Shown here: positions 47,332-59,970 of the stretch, piece by piece
How the letters are laid out: each line of letters starts with the position of its first letter
How positions within the stretch are numbered: the first letter of the stretch is position 1
From: Tetrahymena elliotti 4EA
Taxonomy: Eukaryota; Ciliophora; Oligohymenophorea; Hymenostomatida; Tetrahymenidae
Assembly: GCA_000231825.2 (NCBI GenBank)
Contig: JH720339.1
Location: 363,890 to 427,889 of the forward strand
DNA length: 64,000 nucleotides
Direction of reading: 5' to 3'
The notes under the pieces: model-generated
Told to the model about the DNA's origin: nothing
The model's input: the letters and a program-made list of their open reading frames with translations, nothing else
Database searches by the model: none
Position numbers and translations under genes: made by a program

Positions 47332-48528
47332 TCAAAGGAAATAATCAGGAGTTTTTTTAGTAACATGAGGCTCACCTCTACGTGGAGCAGGGTCAAATTG
47401 TAAATATGTGATATTCATTTTTTCATCTACTTCAATAATAGCAGCTTAGTTACCACATCTATAGCAATAATTAGGAGCTGAAAATAGTGTTACTACCTTT
47501 TTATCATGTGTTTACTAATAACCTTCCATAACAAGCTAATGTGCTCTGTATATATAATTGATACCATTAAACTTTAAGAATTTTTCAGACATATCTTGAC
47601 CAAAAACAAAACCAGCACCTCTTGGACTGCGATTAAAGCCAGAACCCTCTTCAGGATCACTCCATAATAAATCACACATAGGACCTTAAAGTAAATTAAA
47701 AATTTTTAGCAATTATAAACTAAGAAATGAATTTGATTATAAAATTTAATCAATTTAAAAAAAACTATTTCAAATCAATTTTGATATTAAATTCTTATTT
47801 TAAATTTAAAAAATTTCTTTATCTTTGAAATAAATTTTGCAAATCAAAAGATTTTTTATAATTTCAATTCATTTTCGCAAATAATTAAAAGTGATGATTT
47901 TTTATTATTTTATTAAAATAAATAAATAAATGCTAAAAATACCTTCATGAGGGATTTCGCATACTCTATCTATCTAACGGATTTCATCTAATGTTTATAT
48001 GTTAGGAGATAAACCACCATGGAGACCAAAAATGGAATTTTCAACTAAAGCTGTTAAGGGAAGGTAGTCAAATAAATCTGTAAAGTATTTCCATACATTA
48101 GCATTACCATATTTACGAAGACATTCATCATAAAAGCCATAAACTTATGTAATTTAACGAGACTCGTGATTACCTCTAAGTAGAGTGATACGATCTTTAT
48201 ATCGGACTTTAAGTGCTATAAGTAGGGTAACACATTCAACAGAAAAATAACCTCTATCTACATAATCTCCTAAAAAGAGATAGTTAGTATCAGGAATCTT
48301 ACCACCAATTCTAAACAGTTCCATCAAATCATGGAATTACCCATGAATATCACCACAAATGGTAACAGGGCACTTTACTGGTTAAACATTAGATTCATGT
48401 TGTAAGATTTCCTAAGCTTTTTCACATAAAAACTTAACTTCGTTTTCAGATAATTGCTTTCCATCATATAAAAGATCTATCTACTAATCAAGATTTTATA
48501 CTTCACCTTATGTAAGTTTCTAACTCAT
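47332..48528 (-). CDS. PPP2CA: protein phosphatase 2A catalytic subunit
   Basis: Two exons (48528-47943 and 47684-47332) give 312 residues, against about 309 in animals. All catalytic motifs are intact: [27 protein letters not shown], the GLHGGLSP segment, RAHQLVMEGY and [14 protein letters not shown]. The C-terminus is TPDYFL, the conserved tail whose Leu is methylated and whose Tyr can be phosphorylated to control holoenzyme assembly. The enzyme removes phosphates from Ser/Thr using two metal ions and works with A and B subunits. The intron lies in phase 1 of the Gly codon before [10 protein letters not shown], the same place as in the adjacent paralogue. The start MSQKLTQGEVQNLDQQI fits the family. 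Confidence 0.97.
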
Positions 48529-49329
48529 TGTAATATTGCTTTTTTATTTAATGTTAATCTATCTATTTCTATTCTTATTATGCTAACTCTTTAGTTATTT
48601 ATCAAATATTCAGTGATTTTATTATCAAATTTTTAAAAACCTACTTTAAATGACTGAGAAAATTGTATTTTTTTGAATTTTTTATTGCCAAATATTTATT
48701 GCAAATTATTAAATTGAAATTTTTAAATGACTTTGATTATCATGTAAAACACATCGATCGATATCAAGCAATTAATACTGATTTCAATGGAGAATATCAA
48801 TAAATTTTGTCTTTTATTATAGAAATCAAAGATATCACAGAAATAATATTTCGATATGAATTTTGCAACCATAAATGTATAATCAATCCATCCATCAAAG
48901 CATTTTTGTCATTCAAATAAATTTTTGAAAATTTAAAATAATTCAAACTTTCACAATCAAATAATCTTTATATTTTTGCTTATCAAATACCATTACTTAA
49001 AATCAATCAGTCAATAAAATTTTATTGAATTTATTATCAAAATATTTTCATGGTTTAATTGATTTTAGAAAACATCTTTTTCTTTTTTTCAAATCATCTT
49101 TCTATCAAAATATTTTTTACAAAAATAAAATAAAGTTGTTGAGTAAAATTGTAATTTTCTTTTTTAGGACTTTTTTATTATTTCGTCAAATGTGATGGAT
49201 TAATTTCAATCTTTTTTATTTTTAATTGATTTTAGTCTTTGATGAAAATAATTTATTTTACATGTTTCCAAAAAAATAAATTTATTTTGACATGAAAACA
49301 CAATTTAACTTTTAATAAAATTATGACTA
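48529..49329. other. AT-rich intergenic, no gene seen
   Basis: Promoter side of PP2A and 3' flank of HMG-CoA lyase. No specific motif recognised. Confidence 0.6.
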
Positions 49330-50574
49330 TCACTCCAATAAGCACATATTATCTCTTTTTAATTTAGTAGTAATATCTGAACCTATTTGCTTTAATTTTA
49401 ACAAATCAATTCCTGTTTCTATTCCTAAAGTTTGTAAAGTGTAAACAACATTTTCAGTGCATACATTACCAGCTTGTTTCTTAGCATAAGGACAACCACC
49501 AAGACCTGCAATACTAGAATCAACAACACTTACTCCATGTTCGAGGGCTACTAAAATATTTGAAATAGCTTTATCAAAGGTATCATGGAAATGAGCAGCA
49601 AGTTTTTCAACGGGGACTTGCTTCTTGACAGCAGTTAACATTTTGTCAGTTTTTTCCGGAGTACCAATACCAATAGTATCACCTAAACTAATTTCATAAC
49701 AACCCATGTCATATAAAATCTTACTAACTTCAGCTACTTTTTCTGGGTCAACATCTCCTTGATAAGGACATCCCATAACAGTAGATACATAGCTTATTTA
49801 ATTAAAATATTTTTTTATTATAAAAGCAAAACCTAATTACAATATTACCCTCTAACTAGTAAATTATGCTTTTTAGCTTCTTCAATAACTGCTCTAAATC
49901 TTTCTAAACTTTCAGCCTATATTTTTGATAATTTTGTAATTTCTACTTAATTTAATCCAAATAATTATTTACAATAGAACAATTGATATTCTTCTAAGTA
50001 AAGCCTTCAGAGGCAGCTCCAAAAACTGCAATTTCCTTTACACCTACCTTCAAAGCTTGTTCAAGACCCTTTACATTAGGAACTAAGCAAGGATAAGAAA
50101 CATTAGGATGTTTCTTTATTCCTGCAAAAACTTCCATATTGTCACCCATCTATCAAGTTTAGTATTAAATGTTATAATAAAAAATGAATAATTATAAATT
50201 ACTTAAGGGACCCATTTGGGTGAAACAAAACTTGTAGTTTCAACAGTTTTTAATCCAATATCACTCAATCTAATTAATTGCAAATATTTTTAACTATCAA
50301 CATATTATTGTTTTAACAATTTACCTGTTTATTAAATCAATCTTTTCTTTTGCTGGAAGAAGTGTTGCTTCATTTTACAATCCATCTCTTGGGCCAACTT
50401 CAACAACTTTTACAAATTTAGGTAATTTGATGTTGTTCTATTTAACTTTGCTCTAATTTTTTAATATTATTTTAAAAATCATGGATTTTTACAAAATTAA
50501 TTACATACACTAAATTGAGTAAGCAAGTCATTCAAATTTTTAAGTCTTTAAGCCTTAGTCAAAGTGCTAGCCAT
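49330..50574 (-). CDS. HMGCL: hydroxymethylglutaryl-CoA lyase
   Basis: About six exons. The protein starts MASTLTKAQRLKNLNDLL and contains VKVVEVGPRDGLQNEATLLP (metal- and acyl-binding Arg-Asp), TSFVSPKWVPQ, MGDNMEV, PCLVPNVKGLEQALKVGVKE, AVFGAASE and GYVSTVMGCPYQGDVDPEKV. The last exon (to TGA at 49330) has SLGDTIGIGTP, LAAHFHDTF with the metal-binding histidines, and the catalytic loop AGLGGCPYAKKQAGNVCTE with the active cysteine. The enzyme splits HMG-CoA into acetoacetate and acetyl-CoA in leucine breakdown and ketone synthesis. There is no obvious mitochondrial presequence, and the C-terminus (RDNMCLLE) lacks the peroxisomal CKL of vertebrates. All residues needed for activity appear present. 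Confidence 0.96.
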
Positions 50575-51346
50575 TTTAGTTTGATTATGATTTATTTTTT
50601 GCAAATTAAATTTATGTATTTTAATTATTTTTATTTGTATATTAACAAGACTTTAGTGACGAATTAAGTAATAATTTTTTACTTTTTTTAGATATATAAA
50701 TAAGTAGAGTAGGATACTTTTAAAATATATTCCATTTTCTGATAGTTAAGTTCTAGAAGATTATCAAGTTAAGATGAGAAATTTCATATTTACCTGCTTT
50801 TTTAAAAGTAAGTTAAGAGATATAACCCACCAAATATCTTAAATACAAAAGAAAATACTTATCTGAAAACAAAAAAAAGCAAAAAATTTCATCTAAAATA
50901 AAAATAATTTAATGATTATTACTACTATCTATAATAAAAATAACATAATTTTAGTATTTTTATTTCTAGCATAGCATCAAACGAAAAAAACTCATTTAAA
51001 AGTAGATGTTTATACTTTAAATTTTCTTTATCAGACAATTTCTTATTTCAAGTAATTCTAATTATCGATTAACAAAAAAATAGTACAAATATTAATCAAT
51101 ATATTTTATTTCAAGATAATAGAATAAACTTAAGCTTTTTTTATCATAAACAAAGATAAAATTTTTGCTAAAGATTTTAATAAAGCTTGGGCAATATTTT
51201 AAATAAAAAATTACTCAATGAAAATTTTAAAAAAGCTTTAATTTTTATTTTATTTTTCAGAAAATAATTAAAGATTACAAAAAAGGAAGTGTTTATATTA
51301 TAAAGATTGTTTAGACAATAAATGAAATAGAATAAGTAAAATTTAA
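50575..51346. other. AT-rich spacer, no gene seen
   Basis: Lies between the HMGCL start and the VWA gene stop; both are on the minus strand. Nothing recognised. Confidence 0.6.
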
Positions 51347-53233
51347 TCAAGAATATTATCTTTGTAATTTTGATTAAATTTTTTATTATTAATTTGGAAT
51401 ATCTTCATCATCATCACTATTGAGATCTGATCCATCAGAATATTGTTAGGAGGTTCTTCTTACAATCTTTTAATTTAAATTACTTTTAATTTAAGGAGCC
51501 TTCTTTTTAGGAACATCTTCGTCATCATCAGAACACGAATCGTCACTTAAGCAAATTTATTTGTTTTTAAATTGATCCATAATATCTTGTTACTAGCTGT
51601 TCCAATCTTCACAATGGGTAATAGAATTACGTCTTTAGCAATGAACTACTTCCATTTTATCAAAAGATGCTTATCTATAGAGTTAAGGGGCACACTTTCC
51701 AATAGCATCTTCTAAATCTTCATCAAGATGCTTTATACCATTGTTATTCTTTAGCTTTGCATTTTTTGAGGTCATTTCTTTTTTATAATTTTCAAGAATA
51801 GCCTTAGCTTAAGTATAGTCACGGTTTTAGTTTAATTGATTAGCTTACTTAATTTTTAAACCTCCAACAGCTCTAGAATGAGTAACCATCATTTCTTCAT
51901 AATAAGCTTTGGAAGAATTATCTACGATTTAATCTTAATCAGCTTCCTTAAAGTCAATTTTAAGTGCATCGTTTTTACGAATGATAAATTCTTCCTTGAC
52001 AGCTTTAATTTCTAATTCAGCTTCAACAGCTATTAAAGATCTGTTTTGGTCATTTAGTTTGAAATCAGCTGAATTAAATTGTAAATCAAAAACGAAGAAC
52101 TTATTATCTCCAATAACTAAATGAGGTAAGAATATTTCAAATACTCCTTTTTCATAGTCCTACTTAACCCATAATTAGTCACCTCCATAAACTGAAGTAA
52201 TTGATAATTATGTTAATTTACTATTTTAAGATTTAATTTTAATTCTAACATCTTCTCCAACTGCACTTAGTAAACCACTGATAGAGAGCACAAACCATTC
52301 AGAAACTTTTTTTACATCTTCTATGTAATAGTAAGAACCTTTGTGTGTCTCAGCAATATTTCTCATTTAAGTAGCATCATGGTCAGAACCATATCCATAA
52401 GCATTAACAATGAAGTTATCTTAAATATCATAGGTTTCGATAAGCTTTTATACTCTAAGAGCAACTTAATGGCTATCATCTTAGCCATCTGAAAGCAAAA
52501 ACATGCATGTGATGGGATTTTTTTCTTTTCTATTTTTAATCATCCACAAACCTGCTTCCATACCTGCTTCAATGTTGGTTGATCCTCTACCTACAATATC
52601 CTTGATAGCCTTCTTAAATTCATATTTATTTTCAGAATTATTTCTTAAAAAGGGAGTTAAAATTTTTTCTTAACTATCGAAGCTAATTAAGCAAATTCTA
52701 TCATTTTCATTCATAATTTTAAGAAGATATTTGAGAGACTTTCTAACTAATTGAGCCTTTTTACCTGACATAGAACCACTGTCATCAATAATGCAGATTA
52801 AATCCATAGGGACTCTACTATTTTATTCCTTAGGTGACTTAACATTCAAGTTAACACCGCATACAAAGCTAGAAGATTATTTAATTGAGATTTCATTTGT
52901 TTCACAGATTAAATTGAAATCAATGATTTCTTCAACTTCCTATCTACTTAAGCTTTTAGCTTGGTTATCTTCTTGACCTGATTGGGTTTAATGGACAGTT
53001 TTTTGTAAAAATTCTTTATTTATTTTATTTTCTCTTTCTAAGCAAAAGTTAGCTCTGGTAGTTTGTACTTACTCATTATTTAATTTACCTTAGCATCTTA
53101 ATTACACACTTTCTAATTATTTTCTTAAATTTTCTTTATCTTTAAGAATATCTTTTTATTTGTTTTGAGAAGATGATGCTGTTGAGTTTGATTTTGAGCT
53201 TGATTTGTTTCCTGATTAATGATTGTTTCCCAT
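51347..53233 (-). CDS. von Willebrand factor A domain protein, 628 aa
   Basis: One uninterrupted frame of 629 codons. The N-terminus (MGNNHQSGNKSSSKSNSTAS) is Ser/Asn-rich and could be myristoylated at Gly2. The VWA domain runs from about residue 143 to 330 with the MIDAS metal site DDSGS at 150-154, the threonine site GRGSTNIEAGM and CMFLLSDGQDD. A beta-rich domain follows (VRIKIKSQNSKLTQLSITSV), then a helical region with HSRAVGGLKIKQANQLNQNR. Acidic Asp/Ser clusters lie near the end (LSDDSCSDDDEDV; SDGSDLNSDDDEDIPNQQ). The layout matches eukaryotic cytosolic VWA proteins related to plant WAV3/C3HC4-VWA proteins but lacks a RING. Metal-dependent protein binding is expected. Partners are unknown. 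Confidence 0.9.
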
Positions 53234-54210
53234 TGTTTTACTATTAAATTTTAATGCTTTTTTTGTTTTGGTTTTTAATTTAATAATTATAAAATAGGGA
53301 AAATTTATCTTTTTAAAATACACAAAGAATCTCAAACTCCTAATAAACCACAAACCTTTGTCACCTACAAAAAATTCTTCCTCAATTTATAAATTTCATC
53401 ATTATTCCTGATAGAGACACAAAATTTACAATGGTTTGACTTTTCTATGAATTATTAATCCCCAACTCAATATTTTAAAAATTACTAAAGGAGACAAGCA
53501 AAAAAAGAATAGAAGGCTGATCTAACCTATCTACAAATAAAAACAAAGACATTTAATATTTTAAAATGAAAAAAAAAAAAATCATCTCATTCAGTATGCT
53601 AAATAATTGATTATAAAAATCTTGTCCATTTTTTAAAACCTCATCTTTTTATTTATAAATTTTTTACTAATTTTTTGAAATAGTTTTTCAAAATAAAAAA
53701 AAAAGTTAGGAATGACCATAAATTTAACTATTTTTCTGATGAGTAGCTTAATAGATACAAAATTTAAATAATTATTTCGCGCATTCTAATTAATTCTTTC
53801 ATACAATATAAAAATAAAGAATAAATTAATGAAAATATTCTCGTATAGCATAGACTGTAACATAAAAATCAATTAAAAAATATAAAAGTGAATGGAATGA
53901 GAGAACTTAAATGAGATAATGAATGATGGAATAAATAACATAATAATAATTATAAAATAATTTTGAGTGTAAAAACAATAAAAAAGTTGAAACTTTACTA
54001 AGGTGATATTAAATAATTTTAGATAATTATTTTTATATCTGAAATAATTTAAGGTTATTAAAGAGATTGTATTAAGTCTTCATTAGTCATTTTTTATTTC
54101 AGCTTGTTTTTTAGGTTTATTCATTGACTGAAGAAAGAAATTAGTTTTTTTATTTATTTTTATAAAAATGTTTTGGAATTTGATTAATTTAAATGGAATT
54201 ATTAATTCTC
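53234..54210. other. AT-rich spacer, no gene seen
   Basis: About 1 kb between two minus-strand genes, with poly-A and poly-T runs. No features supportable. Confidence 0.6.
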
Positions 54211-56842
54211 TCATTGATCATGGTTCATGAAAGCAGAAGTACTTGATTATATTTTCTTTGAGTGGTGGCTTATCATATCTTATGTTTGCAAGTTTTGTTA
54301 AAGGAGTTATTATTATAAGCCTCCATCTTCTTCTAATTTATGGCCTCCATGTTACATGAAACTATCACCGATTCCTCCAATTTTGTTGGGCTTAGGCACA
54401 ATCACATTATTTTTTCCAATGTGGAATTCATTAGCTCCTAAATTGTTGAATCCTTAAGACTAGAGAATTGAATTGGAAAAGTTGCTGCTATTTCCTATAT
54501 TGAATTAATTTCCTTATGTTGGGAATTAAGAAGTTCCTAGATTGCTTAGCAACTATCCGTTGCTAGAAAATATTGAACCTGCATTAAAACGATTGAATTA
54601 ACTTTGAACATTTGCAGCTCCAGAAGAGTCAATTATCTTATCTAAATTTGCATGCAAAGATGGCTAGAAAGAGCTTTAATTATTTAAAATAGGAATATCT
54701 ATAGCCTTTTAAGTATCATAATAATTATCAAGTGCCAAAGAATTGAAAGTATCTTATTAATTATTTTTTTAGCTCTAATTGAAACGTAATTCTTTGAAGC
54801 TATCTGGTGCAGCACTGATGCCACTAATAAATTCACTCTAACCAAAATTATAATTATTTACATTTTAATAATTATTCTAGTTTCCTTGATTTGAACCTGC
54901 TTATTGGCCGATAATTGGTTATTAGAAATTACTATTCATATTGATACCTGAACCATTACCACTTAAGCCTGTTAATCCAGTATTTCCTTAACTTTAATTA
55001 TTTCCAGAAATATTATTTCCATTACCTCCTAATCCTGAATTGATGTTGTTCAATTAATTTCCATTAGAACCTCCTTATTATTGTTATTGCTATTATTGCT
55101 ATTACTATTATTAAACTTTCTTAAAATATAAATTGTTTAAAAATGCCATAGAATTAGCATTAGCTGTGTTGGAAGTATTAGATAATCCTCCAATATTTCC
55201 CTAAGCATTTTAACTAGATCCGTTTGTCTATTAGTTAGCTTAATCTTTTTTAGTTACATTTTATTCATTTTATTTTTCACTATTATTATAAGGAGGGGAA
55301 ATTTGAATAATATTATCAACTAGCTAATTGTAATCTTCATGAACCTTCTTTTAATTATCAGTACTTTTTACTGATAAGCTCTAGAATACTTTATTAAGAA
55401 CTTTTGGATTTATTTTAAGAGAAGTGGTTGCAAACTTTTTAGACCAATAAGAGAAAAGAGTAGAAAATTCAGGAACAATAGTTTGGATGTGAGCTTCATA
55501 CATTTCCATCTCATTCATATCATTTAAATAATACTTCACAGCATAAGCATTAAGTATTAAATAAAGTAATAGTTATAGGTATTCACTATGATCATGTACT
55601 TCGTTTTGATTCATAAAGTCCTTTACTTTAGGAGCTGCTAATTTAATCTTTTCATCATCAATCCTAAATTTAAAAATAAAAATATAAATAAATTATCTAA
55701 TCTTTAGATGTATCATCTCTATCATTATAAATAATTAAATTTTTCTAAAATAAATTTTCATTTTATATTCTTTAAATCGTATTTAATAATTAATTTATTT
55801 AAATTTCTCTATTTTCTATTTGAGCTAAATTACAAAGCATCCAAGCTCAATAATTCAGAAGAATTGTATGTAAAATTAGTTTTATTTGAAAAATTTTTGG
55901 ATGGATAATTCTTGGAATTAGTAAATTTTTAATGCCTAGTTGTGATAGATAGCTTAGCACATTTTTGCTTTGGAAGAAAGAATTTAATAAATATAAAGTA
56001 AAGATGATGAAAGTTATTAGAAATTAATTAGCCACTATAATGGAAAATAGAGTGGTATTTTATTAGGAAAGAAAATTAATAATAATTATTCTTTCAAAAA
56101 AGGTATGTTAGGCGGTGCCCCTTATTAAAAAATTTAATAAAAAACTGATATAATATGAGGGGCTATTTTAATTATATCTTTAGAGATACCAACAAATAAA
56201 AAAAATTGAACATAATTACTTCCATTAATTTTCTCTCAAAATGTAAGCAAAGAAAACTATTTCTAGCTCGTTAAAAAGGAATTTCTTAACTATCGAACGC
56301 AACATTTTGAAAAGGGGGTATTTAGAAGCTATTTTGCTAGCATGCTATTCAGAAGCTATTCTTTTCAAGAATTAGTTTGCTTAGTAGGTAAATGAATCAG
56401 AAGTATATTTAAAATTATTTCCATCATAATCCTTTAGAAGTTATTAAACTTACTTTTCCCTTTCAACACCACGGTCATCTCCTATCCCTTGAAACTCCTT
56501 ATTAGTTTTTCTTTAAGGATTTAGAGTAATTTAACTAGGATCGTTGTTTGCCATAGGTGTAAATTAATTTAAATGAGAAGTACCTTGCATCATGTCTGAG
56601 TAATTCTGACCCATAGCATCAAATGTTCGCTTCACATTTAAACTTTGCTACTAGTTGTTCATTTAAGTTAATTAATTTGGATTGGGAACAAGGTTCTCGC
56701 TTTTAATAACACTAAAGGGCTTCTTGTTATTATTGTTTAGGTTATTGTTAATCCCCATGCTTAAATTTTAGTTGTTGAGATTCATATTTAAATAATTATT
56801 GTTATTACTCATGTTCATATTACTTTGATTTTAAAGATTCAT
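54211..56842 (-). CDS. Asn/Gln/Gly-rich protein with central helical domain, 613 aa
   Basis: Two exons (56842-56454 and 55663-54211) sum to 614 codons. Exon 1 encodes an Asn-rich leader (MNLQNQSNMNMSNNNNYLNM) and charged sequence. Residues about 130-225 form a helical domain (VKDFMNQNEVHDHSEYLQLL; LNAYAVKYYLNDMNEMEMYE; PEFSTLFSYWSKKFATTSLK) that looks structured and is the best handle for homology search. The rest is low-complexity with a Gln run, then Gly/Asn/Ser repeats (LGGNGNNISGNNQSQGNTGL), and ends with NVIVPKPNKIGGIGDSF and HGGHKLEEDGGL. The composition recalls transcription, RNA-granule or nuclear-pore FG-like proteins, but no FG repeats occur. Family not recognised. The intron is 790 bp and contains a hairpin. 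Confidence 0.85.
56117..56163. repeat. GC-rich inverted repeat inside the intron
   Basis: GCCCCTTAT (56117-56125) can pair with ATGAGGGGC (56155-56163), nine pairs including one G-U, across an AT-rich 29-nt loop. GC runs of this length are rare in introns here. Confidence 0.6.
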
Positions 56843-57807
56843 TTTCTCTTAATAATCAGATATTATATTGCTCGCAGTTACCAGCTTGCTAGTCAATCTA
56901 TATACAATACTTTTTTGTCTACTTAGAAGATTATAACCCTATTTTTGTTCACTTTATTGATTTTTAATGAACTACTTTTGTTTTACTTATTGAGAAAATC
57001 TTGTTAATACGGAATTATTTTTTTCTATTATTTGTTTTTTTATTCTATTCAAAATTTATTAGTAATAATTTATTAGATTTTTGAATCAAAAATTATTAGG
57101 AACTATTTTCCCCTCCCGAAGACAATCTGACTAAAAGAATTTCATATACACACAAACCTAATAATAATTATTAAATATTTTGTTATTCGTTCCACATATA
57201 AAGACATGCAATCTATCTTACTATCAATCTAACATTATACTATTCAACCATAAAATAATTAAGAAACTCAAATTAAAATAATGATAATAAATAACTAAGC
57301 TATATTAATTATATTCCATTTTAATACAAGTAAAGAAGTAAAATTACAAAACTCTAATTTTATTAAATGAATTAACTATATTCTTGATGCTTTTTCTCAA
57401 TTATAATTATCATTATACTTTAAAATATAAATTAACTCTAAAAGTTTATGTTTTTTCTTAAATTATCTAAAAATAAGGCTTTCTTTCAATTTATTCTTAA
57501 AAGGTGGAACTAAAATAATTATTTTTTGAAGCAAAATTCTTTTTGAGTATTTTATTAAATTGTTTAAATTGAAATATTTCTAAAATACTTACTTAGCCAT
57601 AAATTGGTATTTTTTTGATCAGGTATGAAGATGTTTTGTAAATATTTATCAAATAGAAAAATTTATGAAAGTCTTTGCAAATATCTGAAAATGAAGTTTA
57701 AAAAAGATGTAAAAAATAAATTAAAATAATTTATTGAATTAAATTTACATTTTTAAAATGAAATTTAATTTTATCTTTTTTGTTGAAATAAAAATTAGAG
57801 GTTTTTT
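56843..57807. other. AT-rich spacer, no gene seen
   Basis: The frame upstream of the N/Q/G-rich gene stays open for about 70 codons before a TGA but has no ATG, so it is treated as 5' UTR. Nothing else found. Confidence 0.5.
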
Positions 57808-59529
57808 TCAATCATTTTTCTTATCTTGTTCATTCTTTTGTTCGTTATCTTATGAATCTTATTAATTTAAGTTATCTTCTTCTTATTGCTATTATTGTAT
57901 ATCTTTTATGGTTTATTTTAATTATTTCTCTTCCTCTTCAAGGTCTTTTAATTTCTTTTCAAGATAATTATTTAGTTTTTCAAGTAATCCTCCATTTTGT
58001 GGCTAATCATTTCTTTCATTTTGGTTAGGGCCATTATCATTTTAGTTCCTGTTATCCTCAAGACCTTGATTTAAATTTTGTTCTTCTCCTTATTGCTATG
58101 CTTATTGATTTTAATTATCTGCATTTACTTATCCTTATTCTTTGTTATCATCTGCTTCTTCATTTTATTTGTGATTTTTGTTGTAAAGATCAACATACCA
58201 AAGAGGGAACAAACTCATTACAAAACAATAAACAAATTCCTTAACTCTTAAGATAAATAAAACTAAGCCTTTACTTTATTTTTTATTCTTTTTTGTCTGA
58301 TTATTCATTTAATTTGGAGGCTAATTGACTTGCTATTAATTGACATTTTTATCTTAAATCTGATCAGCTTCATTTTTATAATTGGTATTGTCTTAAATAT
58401 TTATCTCTTTAGATTCATCTATTTAGATATTTTCATTTTTTAAATTTTAGGAACTTGATTTATTTTCTAGTTAATCCCTTTATTCTAAATTTAGCCTGTC
58501 ATTTTTAACTTCTGCTTCTTGTTAGATATTTACATTATTTTCAATATTTTATTTCTAATTTTATTGTTAATTTTTTTGATTTTAAGTGTTATTTGCACTA
58601 TCTTCAATATTAATAGAATCATTATTTTATGTATTTTGTAAGTTTACATTCTCCCCATTATTGTTCGTATTGTTATTGGGGAGGTTATTTACATTTGGTT
58701 AAATACCATTATTTGGTTGCTAATTCTACTACCTTTAAGGAGCTTCCTATCTTTCTCTTATCTAATTCATTTTATGCTTATGATCCTAGTACTTAATGAA
58801 GAAATAAATGAATAATATTCCAATGAGTACGTAATAAACAGGACCATCAAACTTTGAGATTACCAAAAAATATACTGAAAACATTATTGGAATATTTCTA
58901 GCCAAAAAATTATCATTAACTAAATCTTACTACTGATTATCTTGATTTTAAATCCTCTAAGGTTCAGTTTGCTTGTTCTATTCTTGCTAATAACCTGTTT
59001 ACAAAATAGCTTCTGTCTATTGATGAAGTAGAGGATAAACTGAAGACATCATTTCAATTTCAAGCTTTTATTTTTAAAGGCTCTAATTCTAAATAGCATC
59101 TTGTGGATTATTAGCAAAAGGACTTATTTTTTCTACATAGCTCTCCCATAAAAGATTAACAGCATATTTTTAATTTAATTTAATTTTTTATTACTAAATT
59201 TCAGCAACCTAATCTGACACACTCATATCTACCTTTAAGTGTAAAACCATTTCCTTTTGATTTATCTTCTAATATTTTTGAATTTAATCCTCTTCATCAA
59301 CATAACTTCCTGAATAAATAAATTTAAGTCCTGCAAATTTATAATTCTTTAACTAGCTATGATTTTAATGCACAATATACATCAATTGACCAAATGTCCA
59401 ATTAACTGGGACAGTTAAAGACATATCTTAAATGCTCCTATTCATATTTTTAATTACAATTTCAACTCTTTTTGATTAGCTTTAAGGAATCTCTTCCTAC
59501 TGTTCCCTACCTTAAGTAAATAGCTTCAT
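57808..59529 (-). CDS. HERPUD-like ubiquitin-like-domain ER membrane protein, 573 aa
   Basis: One uninterrupted frame of 574 codons. Residues about 20-105 resemble the HERPUD1/2 ubiquitin-like domain: VEIVIKNMNRSIQDMSLTVP, VNWTFGQLMYIVHQN, LKFIYSGSYVDEEDQIQ and EMVLHLKV. Near residues 208-250 lie two hydrophobic segments (NIPIMFSVYFLVISKF and GPVYYVLIGILFIYFFI), the position of the HERPUD membrane hairpin, and a third weaker one near 450 (GLVLFILRVKEFVYCFVMSL). The remainder is Asn/Gln-rich with an acidic coiled coil (LLEKLNNYLEKKLKDLEEEK). HERPUD recruits ubiquilin to the HRD1 complex in ER-associated degradation. Length exceeds animal HERPUD (about 390) because of low-complexity inserts. 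The RNF5-like gene is divergently transcribed next to it. Confidence 0.7.
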
Positions 59530-59970
59530 CTTATTTTCAAATCTTTAAAAATCTTTTCTTTTCTTATTTCAATTTTTATTTTATCACTAAATTTTTTGTT
59601 TTAAAAGTTTATACGTTTATGAAATTGAATAATATTACAGCTTTCTTATCAGTGATGTGTTGCTTTATTATTAATTTAAACAGATTCTAATAAAAAATAT
59701 GATATTTTTATTTAAAAATTCAACTAGAATTATCATCAATTAAGAACATTCTACTCTCAATCAAAGAACAAATTATTTTTTTTGAGTAAAATATTTTACA
59801 TAAAAAATGGCAAATAAACTTTACATTTTTTACCAATTTAATTCTTTATTATTTTGATAAAAAAATATGTAAATTTTTTAATCAAAAATTAATATTTTTC
59901 AGCTAGAAATAGATAATAAACACAAAATTTACAATCAATAGCTAAATAACTTAAGTAAGATTGAATAAAA
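59530..59970. promoter_or_regulatory. shared divergent intergenic region of the HERPUD-like and RNF5-like genes
   Basis: Only 441 bp separate the two start codons, on opposite strands, so both promoters and 5' UTRs must be here. No clear TATA-like or stress-element motif stands out against the AT-rich background. Confidence 0.55.

Noticed and set aside
52791..52976. Plus-strand 61-aa ORF
   Set aside because: Antisense of the N-terminal part of the VWA protein around the MIDAS site.
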